From Timema cristinae (Eukaryota; Arthropoda; Insecta; Phasmatodea; Timematidae): a DNA stretch of 64,000 nt. The DNA is taken from NCBI GenBank assembly GCA_039000515.1, contig JBCFYV010011135.1, forward strand, positions 6,619,209 through 6,683,208, read 5' to 3'. The position numbers and the translations under genes were made by a program. The notes beneath the pieces are model-generated. The model ran no database searches, was not told the origin of the DNA, and worked only from the letters and a program-made list of their open reading frames with translations. Below, piece by piece: positions 47,066-57,860 of the stretch (its first letter is position 1; every line of letters begins with the position of its first letter).

Positions 47066-47600
47066 AATATACCTACCTCCATAGGTAGCAATCTCACCTT
47101 GACTGATTATACCATGACCCTACCTTATAAGTCGCACCATAGTGTAACCAAGCAAGGTATCATCCTCACCCTGACTGATTAAACTAAGATACTGCCTTAT
47201 AAGTTGCACCACAGTGTTACCAAGCAAGGTATTAATCTCACCTTGACTGATTACACCATGACTCTATACGTTGCACCATAGTGTAACCAAGCAAGGTATC
47301 AATCTCACCTTGACTGGTTACACCATGACTTTATACGTTGCACCACAGTGTAACCAAGCAAGCTATCAATCTCACCTTGACTTGTCACACCATGACTCTA
47401 TACGTTGCACCACAGTGTAACCAAGCAAGCTATCAATCTCACCTTGACTGGTTACACCATGACTCTATACGTTGCACCACAGTGTAACCAAGCAAGCTAT
47501 CAATCTCACCTTGACTTGTCACACCATGATCTATACGTTGCACCACAGTGTAACCAAGCAAGCTATATTCATTACTGCACCTCTTGGAGCCCTAGGTTTA
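47066..47600 (+). repeat. 67-bp minisatellite, about eight units
   Basis: gtaaccaagc or gttaccaagc starts at 47144, 47216, 47283, 47350, 47417, 47484 and 47550, with spacings of 72, 67, 67, 67, 67 and 66. Units also carry tctcaccttgact, accatgact and gttgcaccacagt. The first units hold an extra cctta block, which explains the 72. Alternating gactggttacacc and gacttgtcacacc forms show a two-unit substructure. The frame 47405-47608 is a by-product. Confidence 0.95.
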
Positions 47601-48319
47601 CACCATGACCATAATATTTTATAAATTGACCCATAGCGGAAAATTTCAAACCAAGTTGGTGCCTTTCATAGTGAACTTAGGGTACATTTCCGTTTCCTTG
47701 AAAGACAAATTTCTGTTATTGTTTTTAGATAACGTAAAGTAAAATCTTTTTTAGCTAACTTAATGTCTTCTTGGTAAATCTCAGCTTGTTTAATGTATTT
47801 TCATTAAGTCTCCTGTTTAGAAATATAGTGACATGGGACCCATCCTCTTTTGATAGACATTCAGTTGAATTCATTTTTTAAGGGGAATTTCTATCGACAG
47901 TCAATTAATTAATAAATTCTCGCTATTTAATATCGTGCTCTTTAATGTCAATAAATTGATCCGCCACAAACATGTTTGTATACAATTCCATAGAAATCGT
48001 GTGTTTGGTAGTAATTAGTGGGAATTAGAGACTTTCCCAAAGTTCTTCCTATTTAACTGTTCATGAAAAGTCGTTGATAATTTGCAGGTAATCCCAAAAT
48101 AATAATTGTTTTCAATTAGAAAGGCATAGTTAATGAAGAGTATATTCATTTTGAAATAGTCATATTATTGATTATTTGTTACTAATTGGTATTTATAAGT
48201 TTATTAGTATATAAAAGTAGATGAGAATTAATTGATGACTGTATTATTTTATTAATAAATATTTACAATATTAATATAAATATAACCTGGTCGGGTGGCA
48301 AGATGGTCTAAGGCATGCG
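47601..48319. other. AT-rich DNA with nothing recognised
   Basis: No coding sequence or repeat was recognised. Confidence 0.4.
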
Positions 48320-48410
48320 TGCCCATCTTGTTTTAGCTTATGGGCCAATTTGAGAATTGAAAACACTGAAGGGGCCACATACCAAATAAAACATTACGTT
48401 CATTAAATTG
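48320..48410. mobile_element. Repeat family H fragment
   Basis: gggccaatttgagaattg and tgaaggggccacat correspond to 15168-15215. The layout recalls hAT-like MITEs; ends were not proved. Confidence 0.45.
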
Positions 48411-48540
48411 GTAGCATATTATTATGTCACAAGGTTCAATTTATAAATATAGCACAAAATTAAATAAAACCATAAAAATTATCTACTATAGCAAACTTCC
48501 TAAATAATAAATATCGCGTAGAGTGATATGAACTTACTTA

Positions 48541-49121
48541 GGCCCTTCTTCCACAGAGGAGACCAAGCGATTAATCACTAACGACCAAGCAACCCATCAC
48601 CCAGGCAACTTTTTAATCCAAACAATGCTTCACTCGTTAGAGAGGACTACGACTTTAGCTCTGGGCGATACATCGTAAAGAGACCAGTCATGTTGGTCGC
48701 CAGGTTATCGTTGCGGAGATGTACGCAGGATTTTATTTCCATTTGTACGAGCTTAAGTTTTGATCTGTTCGCGTTTTCCCTGCGAGTTTTCACTTCTGGG
48801 TGACAAAATGCCACGGACAATGATAAGGAAAAAACAAATGACTAATGTAAACTTTGTTCTTGAGGTAGACAATCACCCCAATTTTGAGCCCCCTCCCCCC
48901 CCTTTTTTTTAAACCCGGATGAATCCAAAAATGGTTTTGGAACCATTTACGAGTTTCAAAGTACATGTAGCTAACAACCAGATCCTCATCAGACGACGAC
49001 ATTCTCGCGAGTGGTAGAAAAATAGTTTCTTGTCTGGACGAGAAATGTAGCAACTTATTGTAAGTGACTAGTTGCCCGTGATATATCGCGTCGCATTGGT
49101 TTTTACCGTGGAGGAAGGGCC
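48541..49121 (-). mobile_element. Shortened PIF/Harbinger element with both ends
   Basis: The left end ggcccttcttccac (48541) and the complement of the right end, ggcccttcctccac (ending 49121), are near-identical terminal inverted repeats. The flanking triplets are tta on the left and ttg on the right, close to the 3-bp duplication of this superfamily. The total of 581 bp is much shorter than an autonomous element. The transposase start lies just inside the right end, on the minus strand. Confidence 0.72.
48790..49003 (-). pseudogene. HARBI1-like transposase N-terminal fragment
   Basis: A Met codon near 49003 begins MSSSDEDLVVSYMYFE, followed by RKWFQNHFWIHPGLKK. This is the layout of HARBI1/PIF transposases, where an acidic start leads to a (K/R)..(F/Y)W(V/I)HP motif. 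After the Gly/Arg-rich GGRG stretch, encoded by a G/A run where slippage is likely, the frame loses resemblance. The DDE catalytic domain is absent. The open frame extends further upstream to 49176 and past the terminal repeat, so its earlier Met is not the true start. Confidence 0.6.
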
Positions 49122-49560
49122 TTGGTCTCAAACATTTTCCCATCCGAACCAACCTATCCACCACACTCGGTGTCAACTCACGACCGGCCCGAATGAAATA
49201 CCGTGTTCAACTTACTAGCTTTGAGAGAATTAAAAAGTCTTGACGTTACTTCGAACCACATAATAAGCAAGAGGAGAATATACCATATTTCCCCTTGGGG
49301 CTTAACCACGTGATTCAACCCCTTCTCCCTGCTAATTTGCCTCTCTCTTAGGGGATCTGGACAGTATAAATAACAGTGGAAGCTGCGTATTTGCCACTCT
49401 AGGTGGTGATAGGGAACGAGGAACTATATTTTAAAAACCTACAACCTTTAAAAGTATAAAATCTAAATAATCTCTCGACATAATATATATTATTTGATTA
49501 TTTTATAAATACATTTTGGGCTAAAGTCTCAATTAATGGTTTAATAAATTAAAGGTCGTA
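49122..49560. other. No recognised gene
   Basis: Mixed-composition spacer; no motif was seen. Confidence 0.4.
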
Positions 49561-49564
49561 ATTA

Positions 49565-49850
49565 GACCTTATCTCAGTTGGTAGCGTGTTCGTCTACTGA
49601 GCAAGGGGTACCGGGATCGAATCCCAGCATGGTTGAAAAATTAATCAGGGTAAAATACGGGTTTACCCTTTCACAGTGATTAATTAATGGCCGAGGACTC
49701 GATGTTGTGCCTGTCCTAGTCTTAAGTTATATTATAAGGCATATGATGCTACGACAGGCCTAGCAAACCGGTAGTGGAAAATATATGGCTTGAATAGAAA
49801 AGTGACACAGACCATAGACTGAAAACAATAATGGAGGTAAAGATATGTCG
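49565..49850 (+). mobile_element. SINE family C, copy 2
   Basis: tRNA-like head: gaccttatctcagttggtag and B box gggatcgaatccca with a pairing T arm. Body blocks gggtttaccctttcacagtg, gtgcctgtcctagtctta and ttataaggcatatgatg match copy 1 at 43285. The open frame 49732-49983 minus crosses its end and is not credible. Confidence 0.78.
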
Positions 49851-50845
49851 TAATCGTTACGTTATAATTCACTCCACAATGAATTTTCCTTAAGGCACCT
49901 ATGTCATATGCAATATGGGCCATAGATAGTGGTATTAAAGGAAAATAATACTTCTCGCTTTGAGGTGGGCATTTAAGTGACACAGTTGCATTCAGTTATG
50001 TATAGATAACTTTTTATTTTTAAAAATATTACTTGCCTGGAAAAACATTATAAGATTAACTATAATAATAACATTTGTTGCTTAGGGATTATTTATTGTT
50101 AGTAACGTTAATTTTCTAATGGTAATTTTCTGTAAATTTGTTTTACTCTTTTAATATTGATAGACATTTTCGTAGTATTTTTGGACTGTGAATTATTTTT
50201 AGAGACATCTTAAACTACTCATATATCATAAATATAGAGTAGATATATATAGAGCTAAATCTCGGAGCATGGTAAGTAATATGCACTTATGAATACATAA
50301 ATATATATTTAGGTCATGACTAGTTGTGCTAATTCTTGATACTATGCTAGTAGAGATCATTGTTGACTAATCAACTGTTCGCTCTTTGGAGCTATTGTGT
50401 TTGTTGTCCTTTAAGTGGATTTTGACATATTTTATTTAGAGTACTGTTATATTTTTGATAACTCTGTGTTTATTTCTTCACTAAACTATATTTATATGAA
50501 TGAGATTTGTATGATGAATCTATTATTATTTGAGGAACCTTCCCTTAACCAAGTGTTCTACATCATACTCAAAAGCTCATCTTCCATTCTTTAACATTTT
50601 TTAAAAAATTGTCAGGACGTTACCTTGTTATTAAAAAAAAGATGCGTCAATTTTATTAAAAATAACTTTGACTTAGTATCTTATTAATAAAAAAATATTA
50701 TTCTATGGAACAATAAGATTGACCTTATTATTAATTTTTCCCAGAAGTTAAATTTATAGTAAGCATTCTTTTTCTTTTTTTTTATCCATTTAGAAATAAA
50801 CACTTGATGAAAGATTTTGATACACTTAAACGTGATGAAGTTTCG
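49851..50845. other. AT-rich DNA with nothing recognised
   Basis: No coding sequence or repeat was recognised. Confidence 0.4.
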
Positions 50846-50849
50846 CGTC

Positions 50850-51690
50850 CAAAAAATACTTTTCTATAATTTTGGTAAAATAAGATTTTATGATGTAGCG
50901 CACAAATTTTCATTTTCTTTTCTATCTTACAATAGAAACCTCACTTAAAACTCTAAGATTTGTGAAACGAGTAAATATAACATTCCACCAACGATCATAA
51001 ATGAAATAATACACAATGTTACTTAAATTATGACATTAGGAACTAGGAACACTGTTACAGGAGAATTGTATAAAGAGAAACAACTTTAACCATTAAAGAG
51101 CATAAGAATTAAACTCATTTTCAAAGACCTGAATTAAAAGTATATATATTTCCTCATAGCTCAGAAATGATTGGTTTTATAAAAGTATGCCTATTTCAAA
51201 TAAAAGGTGTACTACAACTTGAAAACGATCTGATAATTCCTATCTTAAATAGTTACGTAGTTATGATCAAATTTGGAAATTTTTGCTTAAGCTAGATATC
51301 CTTAAAAACATTTACATAGTAAAAATAGAAATGCCACTATTTTATAATATTAAAAACAGCCTGGATACAAAATTTTATCAAAATACTTGTAACTTATTTC
51401 AAGAAAATGTATTCATTCCGATTTTTCTCTTCAATAAGCTACTCTTAATTTCAGTGTTGTTTATATCATTACAAAATCACCTCGGGGTAGCCTTATGACC
51501 TCCCTTGGTATCAAGTACTATCCCAGTCGGTAAAATTGTCACAAATTTAGGCCGGGATGAAGACAGACAATTAAAGAGACAGGGGGCATCGCAAAAAACT
51601 CATTTTAGGTTTCAGGGAGACATGAAACGTTGAACTTTATCACTATTTTCAATTGAATTATTTTGCCTATCACGATAAATGTCTCAGAAA
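50850..51690. repeat. Repeat family F, second long copy
   Basis: Collinear with 13010-13810: aacattccaccaacgatcat, ttaggaactaggaacactg, ttttcaaagacctgaat, ttggttttataaaagta, aaataaaaggtgt and agacatgaaacgttgaac. The two copies differ throughout, so they are old. Confidence 0.65.
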
Positions 51691-51744
51691 TTTAAAAAAA
51701 TGAATTGTTTTTTGTATACTATGTAGTTGGTTCGTCATAATGCT

Positions 51745-51945
51745 CCACGGGTTGAACCCAATCAAGAATCTAACCACATTGCGATCCACGGGAACTGTAC
51801 TGCAGACAATCGGGGTTCAAATCCCTTCAGATGTCTAACGATAGATTCCCTAACTGGTCTTCCAGTCACCCTCCACGTAAATGAGAGTATACTTACTTTA
51901 ATTAAATATTCCTTAGCCCTAAAACATTGGTGTAATTAATACATA
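51745..51945 (+). mobile_element. SINE family A, decayed
   Basis: B box ggttcaaatcccttc near 51812, then ccctccacgtaaatgaga and cattggtgtaattaat keep the family A order. The tail is lost. Confidence 0.5.
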
Positions 51946-52199
51946 CATAAATAACGAGAAAGCAGAAATACAATAGAATAATATAAAACGGAAATACTCT
52001 AATATATCATTTTTAACATATGGGCCTGTAACATTGAATATTATATTCACACATTCGGAAAATAGTAAACTAATAATATGGGGTCTAGGTGCTAAGTTTT
52101 ACAAACATTCATGTTGGAGTTAAACAACCAACAAGTATTATAAGAAATCTAAAACCCATTCCAAATTCAGAAAATTATGTTTTAACTTCGGTCTCGAAT

Positions 52200-52655
52200 A
52201 AATCTCTTATATCCTTAATGATTCGAGAATTTAAGAATTTGAGGGTATGAATAATAAGGAAATTGGCAGATTTGAACGTTTTAGAACTAGATGATTTGAT
52301 GATTCAATGGTTTTAAGATTTATGGGTTGGAGTATTCAATAGTTTTAGGATTTAATGGTTTGAGAAGTCCTGGGTTTGAAAATGAGAGATTTTGAAAATT
52401 ATAGAGTTTGAGGATTTAAGAGTTTAAGGAATTAAGGTAGTAAGGATTTAAGGGTTTGAGGATTTGAGGGTTTTTATTTTGTAGTGATTTAAAGGTTTAA
52501 GAAGATTAGTGTTTGAAAATTAAGGGTTATAAAATGAAAAAGTTTAGAATTGGAAAGTTTGAGGATTTAAAGTTTTAAGTATCTAAGAATTTAACAATTT
52601 AAGGTTTTAAGTTTTTAAGGGTTTAAGGATTCTAGGGTTCTATCTCAAATGATAG
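52200..52655 (+). repeat. C-depleted cryptic repeat
   Basis: For about 450 bases the plus strand is nearly free of C and is made of imperfect recurrences of ggatttaag, ggtttgag and gaatttaag at roughly 8-12-base intervals. It looks like slippage on a ggatttaa/gggtttga seed, later diverged. Copies are too unequal for a fixed period. Confidence 0.7.
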
Positions 52656-53025
52656 CATAATAAATCTCTGGGCAGGTAAAGGAAGGCTATAGAGTGTTTA
52701 TATTTAAGATTGACATTTCTACTAATATATTCATTATTTACGAGTGACGCGTCATATTCTCATTTTAAGTTGGCTATCGTATTTACACTAATGAGGCAGC
52801 GATGACTATATGTATTCTGCTAAGCGTGGAGCGCAAATATATAACCTTTTAAATAAAATGATTGGTATTATACTCAACTGCTACATCACTTGAGCTTCAG
52901 ACAAAATGAGATATACGTTTTACGCCGCTTGTCCATGGAAAGAATAAAATAAAGTTACTCAAGAAACTAAAAATGTTTTATAAAAATAAAAATAAAACTA
53001 ATACATTCAATTTTAACTATATAAT
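52656..53025. other. AT-rich DNA with nothing recognised
   Basis: No coding sequence or repeat was recognised. Confidence 0.4.
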
Positions 53026-53137
53026 AGTGGTTCGGATTCCAAGTTAAACTGTAAGTCCTTCATTTCATCTCACAATCACCCTATCATTACACATTAGCGT
53101 AAGTGCATATAACCCGAATGGGTAGTAAGACGCGGTG

Positions 53138-53185
<48 letters not shown>

Positions 53186-53190
53186 GTGCC
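53026..53190 (+). mobile_element. SINE family D, truncated, with (ATA)n tail
   Basis: gtggttcggattccaagtt, aaactgtaagtccttcattt, caatcaccctatcattacac and the tail cccgaatgggtagtaagacg match the family D 3' half. The end passes into about sixteen ATA units (53136-53186). The head is missing. Confidence 0.8.
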
Positions 53191-53404
53191 CTTAAAATAA
53201 TAACAAAATAATAGCTGTAAAAATGACCACAATATGCAAAGTTCCTTAACAAAATACGCATGATATTATTTTTTTACAAAAAAAAATAATGTTAATTGAC
53301 AATGGAGTATGTAGCATAATGATGAGTTGCATACCCTGTACCCTGTACTCAGGGATTGTAGGATAACCAAATACGGCTGGTTACTGTGAGCAGGACATTC
53401 GTGT

Positions 53405-55745
53405 GAATGTAAGATCTAGAACAAGATAGGGTTCGTGTTTAATAAGGTGGGCTGAATTGAACTAGCTCAAGATATGGTTCGTGTTTAATAAGGTGGGCTG
53501 AATTGAACTAGCTCAAGATAGGGTTCGTGTTTAATAAGGTGGGCTGAATTGAACTATCAAATATAGGTTAGTGTTTAATAAGGTGGGCTGAATTGAACCA
53601 GCTCAAGATAGGGTTCGTGTTTAATAAGGCGGGCTGAATTGAACTAGCTACAAGATAGGGTTAGTGTTTAATAAGGTGGGCTGAATTGAACTAGCTCAAT
53701 ATATGATAGTGTAATGAGGTGGGTGAATTGAACTATCTCAAGATAGTGCTTTGATAATGGGTGACTGATAGAACTACTCAAGTAGTGTGGTTTTAATGAG
53801 GTGGGCTGATTGAACTACTCAAAGTATGATAAGGTGTAATGAGGTGGGTGATTGAACTATCTCAAGTAGTGCTTGGTTTAATAGGTGGTCTAGATTGAAT
53901 AGCCAAAGTAGGTTAGTGGTGTAATAGGTGGGTGAATGAACTACTCAAAGTAGTGATAAGGTGTAATGAGGTGGATGGATAGAACTATCTCAAAGTAGTG
54001 CTAGGGTGTAATGAGGTGGACTAGATAGAACTATCTCAAAGTAGTGCTAAGGTGTAATGAGGTGGACTAGATAGAACTATCTCAAAGTAGTGCATAGGGT
54101 GTAATAGGTGGTCAAGATAGAATTATCTCAAAGTAGTATAGGGTGTAATGAGGTGGACTAGATAGAACTATCTCAAAGTAGTGCTAGGGTGTAATGAGGT
54201 GGACTAGATAGAACTTATCTCAAAGTAGTGCTAGGGTGTAATGAGTGGACTAGATAGAACTATCTCAAAGTAGTGCTAGGGTGTAATGAGGTGGACTAGA
54301 TAGAACTATCTCAAAGTAGTGTAAGGTGTAGTGAGGTGGTACTAGATAGAACTATCTCAAAGTAGTAATAGGGTGTAATTAGGTGGACTAGATAGAACTA
54401 TCTCAAAGTAGTATAGGGTGTAATTAGGTGGACTAGATAGAACTATCTCAAAGTAGTGCTAGGGTGTAATGAGTGGACTAGATAGAACTATCTCAAAGTA
54501 GTGCTAGGGTGTAATGAGGTGGACTAGATAGAACTATCTCAAAGTAGTGCTAGGGTGTAATGAGGTGGACTAGATAGAACTATCTCAAAGTAGTGATAGG
54601 TGTAAATGAGGTGGACTAGATAGAACTATCTCAAAGTAGTGTAGGGTGTAATTGAGGTGGACTAGATAGAACTATCTCAAAGTAGTGCTAGGGTGTAATG
54701 AGGTTGACTAGATAGAACTATCTCAAAGTAGTAATAGGGTGTAATTAGGTGGACTAGATAGAATTATCTCAAAGTAGTGCTAGGGTGTAGTGAGGTGGAC
54801 TAGATAGAACTATCTCAAAGTAGTGCTAGGGTGTAGTGAGGTGGTCTAGATAGAACTATCTCAAAGTAGTGTAGGGTGTAATAGGTGGACTAGATAGAAC
54901 TATCTCAAAGTAGTGATAAGGTGTAATGAGGTGGACTAGATAGAATTATCTCAAAGTAGTGCTAGGGTGTAATGAGGTGGACTAGATAAACTATCTCAAA
55001 GTAGTGCTAAGGTGTAATGAGGTGGACTAGATAGAACTATCTCAAAGTAGTGCTAGGGTGTAATGAGTTGGAGTGGATAGAATTATCTCAAAGTAGTGCT
55101 AGGGTGTAATGACGTGGACTAGATAGAACTATCTCAAAGTAGTGCTAAGGTGTAATGAGGTGGACTAGATAGAACTATCTCAAAGTAGTGCTAGGGTGTA
55201 ATGAGTTAGATGGATAGAATTATCTCAAAGTAGTGCTAGGGTGTAATGAGGTGGACTAGATAGAACTATCTCAAAGTAGTGCTAAGGTGTAATGAGGTGG
55301 ACTAGATAGAACTATCTCAAAGTAGTGATAAGGTGTAATGAGGTGGACTAGATAGAATATCTCAAAGTAGTGCTAGGGTGTAATGACGTGGACTAGATAG
55401 AACTATCTCAAAGTAGTGCTAGGGTGTAATGACGTGGACTAGATAGAACTATCTCAAAGTAGTGCATAGGTGTAATGAGGTGGACTAGATAGAATATCTC
55501 AAAGTAGTGCTAGGGTGTAATGAGTTGGATGGATAGAATTATCTCAAAGTAGTGCTAGGGTGTAATGACGTGGACTAGATAGAACTATCTCAAAGTAGTG
55601 CTAGGTGTAATGAGGTGGACTAGATAGAACTATCTCAAAGTAGTGATAAGGTGTAATGAGGTGGAGTGGATAGAACTATCTCAAAGTAGTGCTAGGGTGT
55701 AATGAGGTGGAGTGAATAGAACTATATCGAGATAGGGCTAGGTGG
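53405..55745 (+). repeat. 46-bp minisatellite array, about 50 units
   Basis: The main unit contains gtgtaatgaggtggactag and atagaactatctcaaagtag then tgctagg. The left edge (53405-53700) uses an older form with ttcgtgtttaataaggtggg and ctgaattgaactagctcaag. The core agatagaactatct is a perfect 6-bp dyad with a 2-base loop in most units. Units at 53700-53950 are irregularly short. The family is the same as at 1-250. No open frame survives because 46 is not a multiple of 3. Confidence 0.97.
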
Positions 55746-55839
55746 CGTACTTATTAAAGTGTGGAAGTGAACTCTTTTGGGTTTATTATCTCATAGTGAA
55801 GGTGTGTATTGAGTAAATATTAGTAATGAATAAATTATA

Positions 55840-55915
55840 GCTTTGGCCTGCTGATAGGGGAGATCGGGGTTCTAATCCCGTTCTGGTCTAGTGAAGATGT
55901 GAAGGTGTGCGAATC
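55840..55915 (+). mobile_element. SINE head fragment
   Basis: gctgataggggagatcgggg and B box ggttctaatcccgttctgg match the 3' part of the family A head. No body follows. Confidence 0.45.
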
Positions 55916-55984
55916 ATTTTTGCTAGTTGGCCGATGATAGGCCTTTCAATTCATGCCGTGTGTACTTAGGTTCCCAAATCTTCC

Positions 55985-56235
55985 CCACTTGCATCGGTGG
56001 CCACATGGGCTTAGGCGTTACTCTCACAATAGACTAGGCTCCTGATAACGGGATGATTGAGGTTCGAATCTTGGTCTGGCGTATTGAAGTTGATATTCCA
56101 AAATTGTTTTCCACCTTCCCTTCATGAAAATGCCAGTACACTTTCTCAAAACTATCCTTCCGTATTAAAACCATTAGCGTACTTATTATATACGCGTTCA
56201 TCCTGCACGGTTTGTAAGGCCCAGTGTTAAAAACT
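55985..56235 (+). mobile_element. SINE family A, diverged
   Basis: Head catcggtggccacatgggc, B box ggttcgaatcttggtctgg, body (aaattgttttccacc) and tail (gtttgtaaggcccagtgtta) are in order but substituted throughout. Confidence 0.65.
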
Positions 56236-57089
56236 CTACACTTCTTCCTCTCAATTCTACTCTTTCTTATCTCTGTTTTACTATTTTAATTAACTTTGAA
56301 TTACTCTGATGGTTATCATAACATTGTAAAAAAATAAGCCTTTCGATTAAAAAAAGGCTGTTTTGCGTGTATCTAGCTAACCATGTATCTTGAAGATTTT
56401 TTTGTTGAAATTTACAATCGTTACTATTCTGGAAACGAGGGTTTAAATGGATAGTTTTTATTTAGTGGCGGATGTAAAATGTCCGTTCGTAATAATTTAC
56501 AGCTTACTTTATTTTTATAATATTAAAATATAAGAAGTTTAATTAGATTTGCGTTGGGAATAGGGCGAGAGTTCGCCATGAATTGTGAATATATTCTCTA
56601 CCCATTCTTTACCCGCAAACCGTTTCACAACTGCTATCGTTATCTGCACCCCCACCCCCTTATCTCACCCCAACACCCCCTACCCTCGTAGGCAAGCTGT
56701 TGAGTGGTGCAGAGAGCACATAAATTGCAGTGTTCAGTTCGGGGTCCGGACGCAAAATAGCAGAGGTGTATTTCAGACCATTGTCCCTCCCTCCCCACGC
56801 GATTCACCCGGATTTATTCTAGTCTGATGAACACTTTGAACGTATCCACGTACCTTCAATTGTATACCAGGCCAACATTTTTTTATTTTTTATTTCCTCT
56901 TCCCTTTAATTTACCGGCTGGAATATAATCCGATAGAAAACATAACACTACGGTAATTAGGGAACCGTGGACGTATCTGCTAGGATACTGTATTTGCTTG
57001 TTTATAAATTATGGTTTTAATTTTGGATACTACGTCATTATGCAGCTTAATTGCGTGGACCACTATGTTAAGCTTCTTTAAACACCAAA
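56236..57089. other. AT-rich DNA with a GC-richer patch
   Basis: 56560-56830 is CpG- and C-richer and holds an 80-codon frame (56585-56827 plus) with no known motif. The rest is ordinary AT-rich DNA. Confidence 0.35.
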
Positions 57090-57114
57090 TTATTATTATA
57101 TTATTATTTTATTA

Positions 57115-57146
<32 letters not shown>

Positions 57147-57385
57147 GCACCGCGTCTTACTACCCGTTGGCATATACGCACTTACGCTAATGTGTAATGG
57201 TAGGGTGATTGTGAGATGAAATGAAGGACCTACAGTTTATCGTGGAATCCGAACCACGGTGGAGACCTGGCATTTCTCACATTCACAAGTTGTGATTAAT
57301 ACACGTCTTGTCAGAGGTGAAGGAAGGGTTTGGTAATCATTTAAATTTGTGCTGGAACCGAGGATTGAACCCTGGACCCCAGCAC
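57090..57385 (-). mobile_element. SINE family D, longest copy, with (TTA)n
   Basis: Minus strand, in order: head with B box ccagggttcaatcctcgg, then ccttccttcacctctgacaa, gtggttcggattccacg, aaactgtaggtccttcattt and the tail acgggtagtaagacgcgg, ending in an expanded interrupted TTA tract at 57090-57147. Confidence 0.8.
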
Positions 57386-57399
57386 AGAAGTCCGAACAC

Positions 57400-57645
57400 C
57401 TAATTAGGTTGTAACAATGTCTAAGGCATTTGTCTCATAATATACTAGATTGACAATCATGAGGTGATCCGGCTTCGAGTCCCAGTCACGTTTATTTATG
57501 GAGTTTTTTCCTAAATGTTTTCCCACTCTCCTTTTAACCCAATGTGAGTACATAGCTTCTAATTTCAATCTTCCTCATCTCTAACAAGCTATTGTTAATC
57601 AACACATATGCGTGTAGCCCGAATGGGTAGTAAGATGTGCTAAAA
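57400..57645 (+). mobile_element. SINE family A, diverged
   Basis: B box ggcttcgagtcccagtcac, body (tttttcctaaatgttttccc, actctccttttaaccca) and tail (cccgaatgggtagtaagat). It lies head to head with the family D copy just upstream. Confidence 0.7.
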
Positions 57646-57699
57646 AGAGGTATTCAATCATACTAAAATTTGTTCATTTAAATTATTTGATAAACTACA

Positions 57700-57860
57700 C
57701 ATACAAATTGGAATCGAACTCAGCTTACTTGCCTTAAAGCGTCAATTCTCTACCACTGAGCTATCCAGGATTGGTTCTGAGTCGTTCTTCACTCATAGTT
57801 CAAGACGTAATGAGAATAGCTTTCCCCTGAGCACAAAGTTCATTGCTCTCACTGTGATGG
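57700..57860 (-). mobile_element. SINE family B, minus strand
   Basis: Minus strand: leader tatgagtgaagaacgactca, head cctggatagctcagtggtag and B box gagttcgattccaatt. The leader-head order matches 15327-15445 and 21640-21765. Confidence 0.65.

Noticed and set aside
48790..49176. 128-residue intact protein (minus)
   Set aside because: The frame runs across the transposon's terminal repeat into flanking DNA. Only MSSSDED to WIHP is related to a protein family, and the catalytic domain is missing.
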